Positions 1 to 7,703 of a stretch of 28,860 nucleotides of DNA are shown here, piece after piece. The stretch comes from Leptolinea sp. UBA5366 (GTDB lineage: Bacteria; Chloroflexota; Anaerolineae; Anaerolineales; Anaerolineaceae). The notes under the pieces are model-generated. The model did not search any database and had not been told where the DNA came from. It saw only the letters and a list, made by a program, of their open reading frames with translations. The translations under genes and the position numbers were made by a program. Within the stretch, counting starts at the first letter, position 1; each line of letters starts with the position of its first letter. The stretch covers positions 27,690 to 56,549 of the forward strand of contig DHPK01000015.1 in assembly GCA_002407845.1 (NCBI GenBank), given 5' to 3'.

Positions 1-235
1 GGCGATTACTGCCGTCTATTTAGGCGGTGCGTCTACCAGCGGCGGGAAAGGGACTGTTTTCGGCACGTTCCTGGCGGTCGTGATCGTCGGTGTGTTGAAT
101 AATGGCATGAACCTGCTGGGGTTCAACACCTTCGTTCAGAAAGTCGCGCTTGGCATGCTTCTGGTCATTGCAGTTGCTATTTCACAATACCGGCAGGCAC
201 AGTCTGAAAAATCGCGAAAAAAAGTTGAAAAATAA
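1..235 (+). CDS. Sugar ABC transporter permease, RbsC type (C-terminal fragment)
   Basis: Only the last 77 codons are present; the reading frame enters from the left edge at base 2 and stops with TAA at 233-235. The visible sequence carries the GGAS-TSGGKGTVFGT loop followed by a hydrophobic helix and VLNNGMNLLG. This is the characteristic C-terminal signature of the ribose/xylose/galactose-type permease family (BPD_transp_2, RbsC-like). A second hydrophobic helix and a basic cytoplasmic tail (KSRKKVEK) end the protein. Such permeases form the membrane channel of ABC importers for monosaccharides and related polyols. The UroD-fold gene begins 51 bases downstream with its own Shine-Dalgarno, and no terminator lies between, so the genes are probably co-transcribed. 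Substrate cannot be read from this fragment. The family call is secure; the link to the downstream genes is inference. Confidence 0.85.
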   Translation, partial: AITAVYLGGASTSGGKGTVFGTFLAVVIVGVLNNGMNLLGFNTFVQKVALGMLLVIAVAISQYRQAQSEKSRKKVEK

Positions 236-286
236 TACTTTCAGCCCCAGAATTGTTTTATCAAGATGATCTGAGGAGAAACATCC

Positions 287-1486
287 ATGAATAACATCGA
301 TCGCTTTCGGAAATTCATCATGAATGAACCGATTGACCGGGTTATGACCTATGATTATTTGGACAACACCGCGATTCTCAGGAAATATGGCGGATATGAT
401 GACTCAAAGACGTACACTTTTGAGGAATTGGTAGCGCTGAATGCAAAAGCCTGGCACAACATCGGTGTTGACGTCACGCGGTCTGTCCACGATCCGGTCA
501 ACCATTGGATGGCTGGGAAAGTGGATAACTGGATTCGGTTTTTCGGAACAGATGATAAAAATTGGACTGTCACGCAAGGGGGCGAAACAGCCTGGATCTC
601 GAAGCGCCCCTTCTCAAATTTACGCGAGTTGGAAAAATTTCTGCCGCATGAACCGGTTTACGAAGAAGTTCGCGAATGGTTCCTGCCCTATTTCACCTTT
701 GTTCAGGATTGTTACGCAGAACATGATGTGGCTTTTATCGGCTGTGTGGAAGGACCGATTACCGATGCTTACACTTATATGGGGATGGAGCTTTTCGCGC
801 AGGCGATCTATGACGCACCCGAGATCGTCTCACACATCATGAACTGTACCGGTCTTTATTCCGCCCACATAGCGAGAGTCTTCTCAGAAATCAGCAAGGT
901 ACCGCTGATGTTTATGGGCGAGGACATTGCCGGCAACACCGGTCCGATCTTCAGCCCGGAGTTTGTCCGCAGAGAAGGACTGCCGCGCTGGAGATGGATC
1001 AGCGATCCGGTTCATGAAAAAGGGATGAAATTCCTGTTTCACACAGACGGACGGTATGGAAAATTTCTGCCGCTGATTTTCGATGAATTCAAAGCCGATG
1101 GACTTAATCCAATCGAGCGCAACGGCTGCAATGACATTTTCGAAATACATGCAGCATATCCGGATAAATTCCTGTTCGGCAACGTCTGCTGCATGCACAC
1201 GCTGCCCCATGGCACAACCGCTGACATCGAAGACGAGACGTTGGAGCTGATTGAAAAGATCGCTCCGGATCGGAAAATCCTGATCGGGTCTTCCAGCGAA
1301 GTTCATGAACATGTTCCGGTTGAAAACGCGGCTGCAATGTATCGCACCGTTCATGAATATGGGAAATATCCGATCGACATTGCCAGAATTCAAGAGAGAA
1401 GAAAAGAAATCCGGCAGTCCGGTTCCCTAAAGCTGCGTACAAAACAGGCGGATCAATCAACATTTCCAAAGAAAGAAACGTTATGA
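287..1486 (+). CDS. UroD-fold (uroporphyrinogen decarboxylase-like) protein 1
   Basis: This 399-residue protein belongs to the UroD/MtaA-type TIM-barrel family (COG0407-like). Visible family features are the N-terminal RFRKFIMNEPIDRV segment, a GEDIAGNTGPIFSPEF motif near residues 211-226, FHTDGRYGKFLPL near 251-262, and TLPHGT near 305-310. It lacks the RQAGRY motif of genuine HemE, so it is unlikely to act in haem synthesis. Methyltransferase relatives (MtaA, CmuA) bind zinc through His-x-Cys and a later Cys. Here the first pair is H252-x-D254, with Asp in place of Cys, and no Cys sits at the later position. The basic C-terminal tail after about residue 365 is longer than in its neighbours. 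The start has GAGGAG about 10 bases upstream. Its stop overlaps the next start as ATGA, implying translational coupling. The substrate is unknown; corrinoid- or sugar-linked chemistry is inference. Confidence 0.8.
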   Translation: MNNIDRFRKFIMNEPIDRVMTYDYLDNTAILRKYGGYDDSKTYTFEELVALNAKAWHNIGVDVTRSVHDPVNHWMAGKVDNWIRFFGTDDKNWTVTQGGETAWISKRPFSNLRELEKFLPHEPVYEEVREWFLPYFTFVQDCYAEHDVAFIGCVEGPITDAYTYMGMELFAQAIYDAPEIVSHIMNCTGLYSAHIARVFSEISKVPLMFMGEDIAGNTGPIFSPEFVRREGLPRWRWISDPVHEKGMKFLFHTDGRYGKFLPLIFDEFKADGLNPIERNGCNDIFEIHAAYPDKFLFGNVCCMHTLPHGTTADIEDETLELIEKIAPDRKILIGSSSEVHEHVPVENAAAMYRTVHEYGKYPIDIARIQERRKEIRQSGSLKLRTKQADQSTFPKKETL

Positions 1487-2574
1487 ACCATCGCGAACGC
1501 GTCCTAACAGCCTTGAACCATGAAGAACCGGATCGCTGCCCTATGCAGATTTCCTTCACGCCTGAATTTGCCAATCGGCTCCGCAAAGAAATTCAGCTTG
1601 AATCTGGCGGGAGCCACAACCCGCATGGCGGGGGAAACACTTATCAGTTAGAGAAGCACATCGATGAGGATCTGTTACTGACATCAGTCGGTTGGGCAAA
1701 CTGCTATTATCAGGATAATAAAGACTATTTTGACGAGTGGGGCGTTGGCTGGCACGCGGCGCCTTATCAGACGCCCTACGGCGATGGGTTTTACACAGAG
1801 ATTCATATCAACCCGCTCAAGGATGAAAAACTGGTCAGCAGTTATCAAGCGCCTGATCCGAACAGACCGGAGCTCTACCGCGAAGCTGAATGGCTGCTCA
1901 ACAACTATAAAAAAGACTATTTTATTGTCGGCGTGACCGTCACAACCATCTTTGAAACGGCTTGGGCGCTGCGCGGCTATGAGCAAATCATGATTGATTT
2001 TCTGCAAGATCCTGATCTCGCGGAAACGATCCTCGATATCCCTTTCCAATATCATCTGACCGCTGCCAGAAAACTGGTGGAAATGGGCGTTGACATGGTC
2101 TGGACGGGGGATGACGTTGGTGCCCAGCACCAGATGATCATCTCACCACGCGTCTGGCGGCGCTTCCTGAAACCCAAAATGGCGCACTTTATCGCCGAGC
2201 TGAAAGAGATCAATCCGGATGTAAAAATTGCCTATCATTCAGACGGCAATATTTATCCGATCATTCCGGATTTAATTGAAATCGGGCTGGATGTTCTCAA
2301 TCCCGTTCAGCCTGCCAGCATGGATCCCGCGAAAATCAAACAGGACTTCGGCAAAAATCTGAGTTTCTGGGGCACGATCGATGAACAGCACACGCTCCCA
2401 TTTGGGACGCCCAACGATGTGCGAAATGAAGTGCTGACACGCCTCAAAACGATTGGCAAAGGCGGCGGCTTAATCATCGGTCCAACCCATCATGTCCAGC
2501 TCGACACCCCGCTGGAAAACTTCTGGGCAATGGTTGACACAATCCGCTCCACCCCTTACCGGGGTTTATCATGA
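1483..2574 (+). CDS. UroD-fold protein 2
   Basis: The 363-residue product opens with the classic N-terminus of this group, RERVLTALNHEEPDRCP, then shows GDDVGAQHQMIISP (about 209-222), AYHSDGNIYPIIPDLIEIG (about 250-268) and LNPVQP. It ends with a GGGLIIGPTHHVQ segment near 327-339. Like protein 1 it has His-x-Asp (H252, D254) where zinc-dependent methyltransferase relatives have His-x-Cys. A histidine (H336 or H337) lies where those enzymes carry their third ligand. The HemE arginine motif is absent. The gene overlaps both neighbours by four bases (ATGA), so four proteins are made from one coupled message. The length is typical for the family. Methyl transfer or another retro-aldol or decarboxylation-type reaction on the compound imported by the upstream permease is a hypothesis only. 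Confidence 0.82.
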   Translation: MNHRERVLTALNHEEPDRCPMQISFTPEFANRLRKEIQLESGGSHNPHGGGNTYQLEKHIDEDLLLTSVGWANCYYQDNKDYFDEWGVGWHAAPYQTPYGDGFYTEIHINPLKDEKLVSSYQAPDPNRPELYREAEWLLNNYKKDYFIVGVTVTTIFETAWALRGYEQIMIDFLQDPDLAETILDIPFQYHLTAARKLVEMGVDMVWTGDDVGAQHQMIISPRVWRRFLKPKMAHFIAELKEINPDVKIAYHSDGNIYPIIPDLIEIGLDVLNPVQPASMDPAKIKQDFGKNLSFWGTIDEQHTLPFGTPNDVRNEVLTRLKTIGKGGGLIIGPTHHVQLDTPLENFWAMVDTIRSTPYRGLS

Positions 2575-3530
2575 AACCCGCAGTCCTTTCAAAATCAGTC
2601 TGGCACCAGTTTCAGGCTTACAAACTGGAAAATGATCTGGTTAGCATCGAAATCGTCCCTGAATTAGGCGCAAAGATCGTCTCGATTTTTGACAAGACTC
2701 AGCAATTTGAATGGCTCGTCCCGCCATCCGACGAGGTAATTAAAACCGAATTTGGGATGCTGTTCACAGATCAGAACATGTGCGGCTGGGATGAGATGCT
2801 TCCGACAATTGTTGCCTGTGATTGGAATGGCTTTCATTTCCCCGATCACGGCTCAGTTTGGAGCGTGCCATGGGAAACCATCGAAAAAGATCATTCGATT
2901 GAAAACCTGGTCACGATGCAGCCTCTCTGCTGTCGCTTTGGGCGGGAAATCTCGCTTTCCGGCAGCACTGTCAGCCTGAAATACATGCTTCGCAATGAAA
3001 GCGAGCTGCAATGTCCCTGGCTGTGGGCAGCGCACCCCCAATTCACCGCGACGCCCGAATCAAGAGTCCTCTTTCCTGAAAGCGTGACACACATCATCAA
3101 CGTGACTGAGGATGATCCGGTTTTGGGCGCGGCCGGCAGTCTGCACCGCTGGCCGCGGGCGAATGAATCCGATGACAAACCGCTGGACCGGTTATGGAAT
3201 CCGGAATCAAAAAGCTGCCGGAAAATTTATCTGCAGCCGGAACAGCCTGCCAACTATGCGCAAATTACGCAGGGGCAGGCGGGCTCTTCGCTAAAAATGA
3301 GCTGGGATTCAAAACAGACCCCTTATTTGGGACTATGGATTGACGAAAAAACCTACAACAAAATACCAACGATTGCGATTGAACCAAGCAATGGATTTTA
3401 TGACAGCCTGACGACTGCGATTAAGAACAATCGCGCGGCAGTTATTTCACCCGGAGAAACTGTTTTCTGGGAAATTCACATAAAATTAAGTTCACAAAAT
3501 GATATGAACACTGGCAGGAGGAATGAATGA
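2571..3530 (+). CDS. Galactose-mutarotase-like (aldose 1-epimerase superfamily) protein
   Basis: This 319-residue protein looks like a beta-sandwich of the galactose mutarotase superfamily. It shows VPELGAKIVSIFDK near 29-42, GWDEMLPT near 72-79, PDHGSVWSVPWE near 91-102, AAHPQF near 153-158 and AIEPSNGF near 269-276. The histidines H93 and H155 and the glutamate E271 sit in the order of the two histidines and the catalytic glutamate of aldose 1-epimerases. This suggests a sugar or sugar-phosphate ligand, although exact equivalence needs an alignment. Mutarotases convert alpha and beta anomers of aldoses. The gene lies inside the UroD-fold operon with ATGA overlaps at both ends, which supports a carbohydrate as the pathway substrate. 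Some members of this superfamily have no proven activity, so the reaction is uncertain. Confidence 0.75.
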   Translation: MKPAVLSKSVWHQFQAYKLENDLVSIEIVPELGAKIVSIFDKTQQFEWLVPPSDEVIKTEFGMLFTDQNMCGWDEMLPTIVACDWNGFHFPDHGSVWSVPWETIEKDHSIENLVTMQPLCCRFGREISLSGSTVSLKYMLRNESELQCPWLWAAHPQFTATPESRVLFPESVTHIINVTEDDPVLGAAGSLHRWPRANESDDKPLDRLWNPESKSCRKIYLQPEQPANYAQITQGQAGSSLKMSWDSKQTPYLGLWIDEKTYNKIPTIAIEPSNGFYDSLTTAIKNNRAAVISPGETVFWEIHIKLSSQNDMNTGRRNE

Positions 3531-4792
3531 ACGGAAGAGAACGGATCAAACGAACCTTATCCCATCAGGAACCTGACCGCGTCCCATTAGATTTGGGCAG
3601 CAGCGGCCAAACTGGGATGCAGGTGTCAACAGTTTATAATTTGCGGCAGGCGCTGAAACTCGACCCGCCGGGAACCCCGGTTAAAGTGAGCGAACCCTTT
3701 CAAATGCTTGGCGAGATCAAACCGGATTTACAGGAAATTCTCGGCGTTGATGCAGTTGGCGCCGGTGGACCGAAGAACTTTTTTGGTTTTGAGACAGACG
3801 GCTGGAAGCCCTGGACAACATTTGACGGGACGCCCGTGCTGGTGCCTGAAAAATTCAATACAGTTCCGAATGAAAAAGGGGAAATTTTTCAATATCCCGA
3901 AGGAGACCAGTCAGTCGAGCCTTCAGCAGTCATGCCAAAAGGAGGTTTTTATTTCGATTCAATCGTGCGCCAGCCGCCGATCGATGAAGAAAAATTGGAT
4001 CCTCGCGATAACACCGAAGAGTTCACGATCCTGACCCAAAAAGAGCTGGATCACATGAGAGCGCAGGTCACGCGCCTCGACGCTGAAACAGACCAGGCAA
4101 TTGTCCTGACGCTGGGAAATATGGCATTTGGAGACATCGCGCTGGTACCCGGACCAACCCTGAAAAATCCGAAAGGCATTCGGGACATGGAAGAATGGTA
4201 CATCAGCACCGTCACGCGCAAGGATTACGTCTACAGCGTTTTTGAAAGACAGTGTGAGATTGCGCTCGAAAACCTGCCGAAGATTTACGAAGCAGTCGGC
4301 AACCTGCCAACGATCGTTTGGGTCAGCGGCACCGATTTCGGCGCTCAGAATAACAGCTTTATTTCGCCGAGAACCTTTAAAAAGTTGTATAAACCGCATT
4401 ATCAGCGCATCAACGATTGGATTCATGCGAATACAACTTGGAAAACGTTCATCCACAGCTGCGGGTCAATTATGTCTATTATTCCAGATATTATTGATTC
4501 GGGATTTGACATTTTGAACCCCGTCCAGACCTCAGCCGTGAACATGGATCCGGAAGTGCTGAAATCCAATTTTGGCAGTCAGGTCACTTTCTGGGGCGGC
4601 GGCATCGACACCCAGCGCACGCTGCCATTTGGCACGGCCGCAGAGGTTAGAGATCAGGTGAAACGCAATCTCGAGATTTTTGCTCCGGGTGGCGGCTATG
4701 TCTTCAACCCGATTCATAACGTTCAGTCGGGCGTACCGGTAGAAAACCTGCTGGCGATGTACGAAACATTCAAGGAAAACAGCAGCTATTAG
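3527..4792 (+). CDS. UroD-fold protein 3 (His-x-Cys type)
   Basis: This is the longest of the three UroD-fold paralogues (421 residues). It begins RERIKRTLSHQEPDRVPLDLG and carries GTDFGAQNNSFISPRTF near 268-284, FIHSCGSIMSIIPDIIDSG near 308-326, DILNPVQ and TLPFGT. The C-terminus is GGGYVFNPIHNVQSGVPVENLLAMYE. Unlike the other two it keeps His-x-Cys (H310, C312), the first two zinc ligands of MtaA/CmuA-type methyltransferases. The expected third Cys appears to be replaced by His (H397). An insertion of about 50 residues around 85-160 explains its extra length. It is the last gene of the coupled operon, starting within the stop of the mutarotase-like gene and ending 44 bases before a strong terminator. 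A zinc-dependent methyltransferase role is plausible but unproven, and no corrinoid protein is visible in the window. Confidence 0.82.
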   Translation: MNGRERIKRTLSHQEPDRVPLDLGSSGQTGMQVSTVYNLRQALKLDPPGTPVKVSEPFQMLGEIKPDLQEILGVDAVGAGGPKNFFGFETDGWKPWTTFDGTPVLVPEKFNTVPNEKGEIFQYPEGDQSVEPSAVMPKGGFYFDSIVRQPPIDEEKLDPRDNTEEFTILTQKELDHMRAQVTRLDAETDQAIVLTLGNMAFGDIALVPGPTLKNPKGIRDMEEWYISTVTRKDYVYSVFERQCEIALENLPKIYEAVGNLPTIVWVSGTDFGAQNNSFISPRTFKKLYKPHYQRINDWIHANTTWKTFIHSCGSIMSIIPDIIDSGFDILNPVQTSAVNMDPEVLKSNFGSQVTFWGGGIDTQRTLPFGTAAEVRDQVKRNLEIFAPGGGYVFNPIHNVQSGVPVENLLAMYETFKENSSY

Positions 4793-4836
4793 CCAGCATT
4801 TCCTTTCAAAAACCAATCAACATCCCGAAGCATAAG

Positions 4837-4865
4837 AGGAGCAGAAATCGATCTGCTCCTTTTTG
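4837..4865 (+). terminator. Rho-independent terminator of the UroD-fold operon
   Basis: A nine-base-pair perfect stem (AGGAGCAGA at 4837-4845 with TCTGCTCCT at 4852-4860) closes a six-base loop and runs directly into a short T tract. It lies 44 bases after the stop of UroD-fold gene 3. Confidence 0.85.
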
Positions 4866-4870
4866 AAACC

Positions 4871-4879
4871 TGATAAAAT
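4871..4879 (+). promoter_or_regulatory. Extended -10 promoter candidate for the VOC gene
   Basis: TGATAAAAT reads as an extended -10 (TG, one base, TAAAAT) and lies immediately after the operon terminator. Transcription would start near 4886 and give a leader of about 42 bases that includes the AGGAG Shine-Dalgarno of the VOC gene. No convincing -35 is visible. The same nine bases recur upstream of the genes at 22355 and 27925. Confidence 0.5.
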
Positions 4880-4927
4880 TTTAATCAGCGAAACAGATTT
4901 ACATGCATAGTTCAAGGAGACAACCCC

Positions 4928-5308
4928 ATGACACAAGACAGAAAAATTGTTTTCAAATTTGATGAAGTGGTAATTGATGCAAAAGACGCCCGCACCCTGG
5001 CATCCTTTTACGAGAAATTATTAGGCTGGGAACGCGTTGTTGATGAGCCTTATTTTGTCAGGCTGAATAACCCGGATGGCGGCGCTACACTTGGATTTCA
5101 ATCCGAAGAAACATACGTCCCGCCAGTCTGGCCGGATGAGGCAGGTAAACCGGCAAAAATGGAACATGTCGATTTTCAGGTATCTGACCTGCAAGCCGCA
5201 GTTGAACTTGCTGAATCGTTGGGCGCCAAGAAAGCCGAAGCACAGTTTATCGATGGAATCGTTGTAATGATTGACCCGTCCGGTCATCCGTTCTGCTTGA
5301 TCCCATAA
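4928..5308 (+). CDS. VOC family protein (glyoxalase-like domain)
   Basis: This 126-residue single-domain protein has the two beta-alpha-beta-beta-beta modules of the vicinal oxygen chelate fold. The first is FDEVVIDAKDARTLASFYEKLLGWE (residues about 11-35, split here as FDEVVIDAKDAR then TLASFYEKLLGWE). The second begins MEHVDFQVSDLQAAVELAESLGA near 78-100 and ends in MIDPSGHPFCLIP. It resembles the Glyoxalase_6-type uncharacterised group common in many bacteria. Known VOC enzymes include glyoxalases, dioxygenases and antibiotic-resistance proteins, and the sequence alone does not choose between them. Only some of the classical metal ligands (for example H80) are apparent. The start is supported by AAGGAGA nine bases upstream. 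It is probably monocistronic, sitting between two terminators. Confidence 0.82.
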   Translation: MTQDRKIVFKFDEVVIDAKDARTLASFYEKLLGWERVVDEPYFVRLNNPDGGATLGFQSEETYVPPVWPDEAGKPAKMEHVDFQVSDLQAAVELAESLGAKKAEAQFIDGIVVMIDPSGHPFCLIP

Positions 5309-5366
5309 CCGCCCCCTCGCTCGGGATTTGCCTGTTTTCTCACCAAGAGAAACAAATTGTAAGTAT

Positions 5367-5415
5367 AAATAAAAACAACCGGTTCTAAGAAACAGCGAAC
5401 CGGTTGTTTTTATTT
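5367..5415. terminator. Bidirectional terminator between convergent VOC and pirin genes
   Basis: Two perfect 19-base arms (5367-5385 and 5397-5415) flank an 11-base loop. The GC core is AACCGGTTC / GAACCGGTT, bordered by A-rich sequence on the left and T-rich sequence on the right. Either strand therefore presents a hairpin followed by a U tract. It serves the + strand VOC gene and the - strand pirin gene. Confidence 0.92.
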
Positions 5416-5425
5416 CAGCTAAGAA

Positions 5426-6259
5426 TTATTTAATAAACGTATCGTTTTGCAAATCAACAAAAGCCTGTGTCAGCCCTTCCTGTGTGTCCATCACCACCGG
5501 TCCGCGCCAGAAAATCGGCTCGCACAGCGGTTTCCCCTGCAGGACTACAAAGCGCGCGCCCTCCGCACCGCTGCGGACTTCAAGCCGATCACCGGCTGTG
5601 GTCAAAGCGGCATCTGTCTGCGTTGCTTTCGATCCATCCGGAAATTCGACTGCACCGCGGAAGACGTAAATGAACAAATTATCTTCGGACGCAACGTCCA
5701 GCTCGAATTTTCCGTCCGCTTTCAGCGCAACATCGAGCATGCGAATCGGAATCAAAGGGTGTTCCATCGGACCAATTGTCCCCTGAAAATCTCCGGAGAT
5801 CACTTTTACTTCCGCATCAGCAGTTGTGACAGTCGTGATCATTTCAGCTGTCAGATCATTGTATTGCGGCGGGATCATCTTCTTTTCAGCCGGCATGTTC
5901 AGCCAGAGCTGCATGCCCAGCATGCGCGGAGACGCCTTTGGCATCTCATAGTGCATGATTCCCGAACCTGCGCGCATCCACTGACAGCCGCCTGAATAAA
6001 TCGTTCCTCGGCTGCCGATTGAATCGCCATGTTCGATTTCACCTTCAATCAGATAAGTGATTGTTTCGATCCCGCGGTGGGGATGCCATGGAAAACCGCG
6101 CGTGTAATCGTCCGGTGAGGTCGAATCGAAAATATCCAGCATTAAAAATGGGTCAAAATCTTTTACCGTTCCAAGCCCGAGAACCCGCGTCAATTTGACA
6201 CCTGCACCATCCATCGACGCGCTTCCCCGAATAATTTTTTTAATCAATCTGCGTTCCAT
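5426..6259 (-). CDS. Pirin family protein
   Basis: This 277-residue bicupin of the pirin family has the metal-binding motif HPHRGIETITYLIEGEIEHGDS (H59 and H61 within residues 59-80, written here as HPHRGIETITYL then IEGEIEHGDS). It is followed by GGCQWMRAGSGIMHYEMP with H103 and E105. These give the four ligands known for pirins (three His, one Glu). The usual GDVQWMTAG is altered to GGCQWMRAG next to the site. Bacterial pirins such as YhhW act as quercetin 2,3-dioxygenases, and others bind metabolic enzymes; which applies here is unknown. The start is supported by AAGGGAAGGG just upstream and by an extended -10 at 6290-6298. It follows the methyltransferase and GNAT genes on the same strand with an 81-base gap, so it may have its own promoter. 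Confidence 0.93.
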   Translation of the reverse strand: MERRLIKKIIRGSASMDGAGVKLTRVLGLGTVKDFDPFLMLDIFDSTSPDDYTRGFPWHPHRGIETITYLIEGEIEHGDSIGSRGTIYSGGCQWMRAGSGIMHYEMPKASPRMLGMQLWLNMPAEKKMIPPQYNDLTAEMITTVTTADAEVKVISGDFQGTIGPMEHPLIPIRMLDVALKADGKFELDVASEDNLFIYVFRGAVEFPDGSKATQTDAALTTAGDRLEVRSGAEGARFVVLQGKPLCEPIFWRGPVVMDTQEGLTQAFVDLQNDTFIK

Positions 6260-6289
6260 AAACCCTTCCCTTTCTTTCGTTCGGGCTTC

Positions 6290-6298
6290 ATCATACCA
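6290..6298 (-). promoter_or_regulatory. Extended -10 promoter candidate for pirin
   Basis: On the minus strand the sequence reads TGGTATGAT, an extended -10 with one mismatch to TGnTATAAT. It would give a leader of about 25 bases containing the pirin Shine-Dalgarno. No clear -35 is seen. Confidence 0.4.
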
Positions 6299-6340
6299 AA
6301 ATATCCCAAAGCAGTTTGAGTTCTAATAAGATTTAAAGAA

Positions 6341-6955
6341 TCAAGCCGTTTCTGCTTGTTTTATGCCGACTCCCTGATACAGATATCCGCCAAGAATTTG
6401 CGGGAAAATTGCCCCGCGGAATTCCTGATAAGACTCCAAAATAAACCCGCTTGACTCAAATAATTCGGTATTTACGCGCAGCAGACTGCATCCATGTGAA
6501 AAGCGCTGATAAATCGGATTAAACCGCCGCTGCATGACAAAACCAGGCTCATTGTCTGCCTGTCCATGTTCCAGAAAAAGGTATTTTCCGTCCGGTTTTA
6601 ACACCCGGCGGATCTCTTTGAAAACTTGATCCGGGTTTTCGGTGCTGCAAAGCGTAAAAGTCGTGATCACTGTGTCAAAACTGCTATCAGGAAACGGCAT
6701 TTTCTCAGCGCTGTCATAGAAAAGCTTCACGTCAATCCGCGATTTTGGGATCTTCCCAGCTTTCGGGTCAATCGCTGTGATATGTGTCACAGCATCTGGG
6801 TAAAAACGCAGATTTCCGCCTGAACCAAATCCGATTTCAAGAATATTCCCATCAGCCTGAGCCAGCAGCGAACTGCGAATTTTCCAGATGGCTGGCTTTT
6901 CATAAATGATTCTGAGAAGCGATTGGGTGAACTTCGATTTAATCCATTCGAACAT
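6341..6955 (-). CDS. Class I SAM-dependent methyltransferase
   Basis: This 204-residue protein has the Methyltransf_11 architecture. Motif I is NILEIGFGSGGNLRFY (about 37-52), the acidic residue after strand 2 is in TAIDP (about 60-64), and motif II/III region is MPFPDSSFDTVITTFTLCS. Next come EIRRVLKPDGKYLFLEHG. The FLEHG turn and the segment after it resemble the METTL7/UbiE-like small-molecule methyltransferases, but the acceptor cannot be predicted. It lies three bases downstream of the GNAT stop codon with AAGGAA upstream of the ATG, so the two genes are almost certainly one transcript. There is no membrane segment. Confidence 0.88.
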   Translation of the reverse strand: MFEWIKSKFTQSLLRIIYEKPAIWKIRSSLLAQADGNILEIGFGSGGNLRFYPDAVTHITAIDPKAGKIPKSRIDVKLFYDSAEKMPFPDSSFDTVITTFTLCSTENPDQVFKEIRRVLKPDGKYLFLEHGQADNEPGFVMQRRFNPIYQRFSHGCSLLRVNTELFESSGFILESYQEFRGAIFPQILGGYLYQGVGIKQAETA

Positions 6956-6958
6956 GGC

Positions 6959-7516
6959 TCATTTTCCTTGCCAATCCGATTTAAGAATGGCATACTGCAC
7001 GGCATCGTAAATTCCCTGATTATTGAGCACTGCCTGCCGTGCCACGCCCTCAAATTTCATTCCGCTTTTGAGCATGACTTTCCCTGAAGCTGGATTGCGC
7101 GTGTCATGATGGGCAGCAATGCGATTGGCGCCAACCTGATCGAAGAAGAACGCGATTAATGCGTTGAGGGCTTCGGTCAAAATCCCTTGATTCCAAAAAG
7201 CCCGCCCAATACAATAACCAATTTCAACCGCCTGCACTGCCTCGACCAGCCGCGTTACGCTGATGCCTCCGATCGGCTGGTGGATTGATTTCAACTCGAT
7301 ACACCAGTTATACGTTTTTGGATCATCATATTCCTTTTCCCACACCTCAAGCAGCTCGCGGGTGGATGCCGGATTTGGATGCGGCTCCCAGATGAGGTAG
7401 CGAGTGACTTCGGGATCATTTGCCCAGTTCGCAAACATCATCTCAGCGTCTGATGGCGTATAACGGCGCAAAATCAAGCGTTCTGTTTCAATTTCGATCG
7501 TACCTGTGTGGTTCAT
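6959..7516 (-). CDS. GNAT N-acetyltransferase, RimJ/RimL type
   Basis: The 185-residue protein begins ETERLILRRYTPSDAEMMF, the standard opening of RimJ/RimL-type acetyltransferases. It has the acetyl-CoA binding region VEIGYCIGRAFWNQGILTEAL near 97-117 and the C-terminal NPASGKVMLKSGMKFEG motif. This subgroup acetylates protein N-termini, antibiotics or small amines; the substrate is not evident. It is first in a minus-strand unit with the methyltransferase and possibly pirin. The Shine-Dalgarno upstream of the ATG is weak (GCGAGAA). Divergent to it, across 187 bases, is the exporter gene. Confidence 0.9.
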   Translation of the reverse strand: MNHTGTIEIETERLILRRYTPSDAEMMFANWANDPEVTRYLIWEPHPNPASTRELLEVWEKEYDDPKTYNWCIELKSIHQPIGGISVTRLVEAVQAVEIGYCIGRAFWNQGILTEALNALIAFFFDQVGANRIAAHHDTRNPASGKVMLKSGMKFEGVARQAVLNNQGIYDAVQYAILKSDWQGK

Positions 7517-7687
7517 GTTTTCTCGCTGTCAATTTCCCTGGCTACTTTGGCTCAAGTTTTCGGCGGATACCCCTTGTATTGAGGCTGATTCAATGTTTAG
7601 CGCAAATTTCTGTTAATCTGCGCAATCCGTCATAATGATTTTATTTTAACCATTTCGCGCAAATCAACCGGAATATCAATACAATCA

Positions 7688-7696
7688 TGATATAAA
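7688..7696 (+). promoter_or_regulatory. Extended -10 for a leaderless exporter transcript
   Basis: TGATATAAA ends seven bases before the ATG at 7704, which puts the predicted transcription start at or next to the A of the start codon. There is no Shine-Dalgarno sequence in the intervening bases. The other roughly 170 bases of the divergent gap show no further recognisable element. Confidence 0.55.
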
Positions 7697-7703
7697 TTGC
7701 GAA

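Noticed and set aside
287..4792. Identification of the UroD-fold genes as hemE
   Set aside because: None has the N-terminal RQAGRY-type arginine motif, there are three non-identical copies, and no haem genes are nearby.
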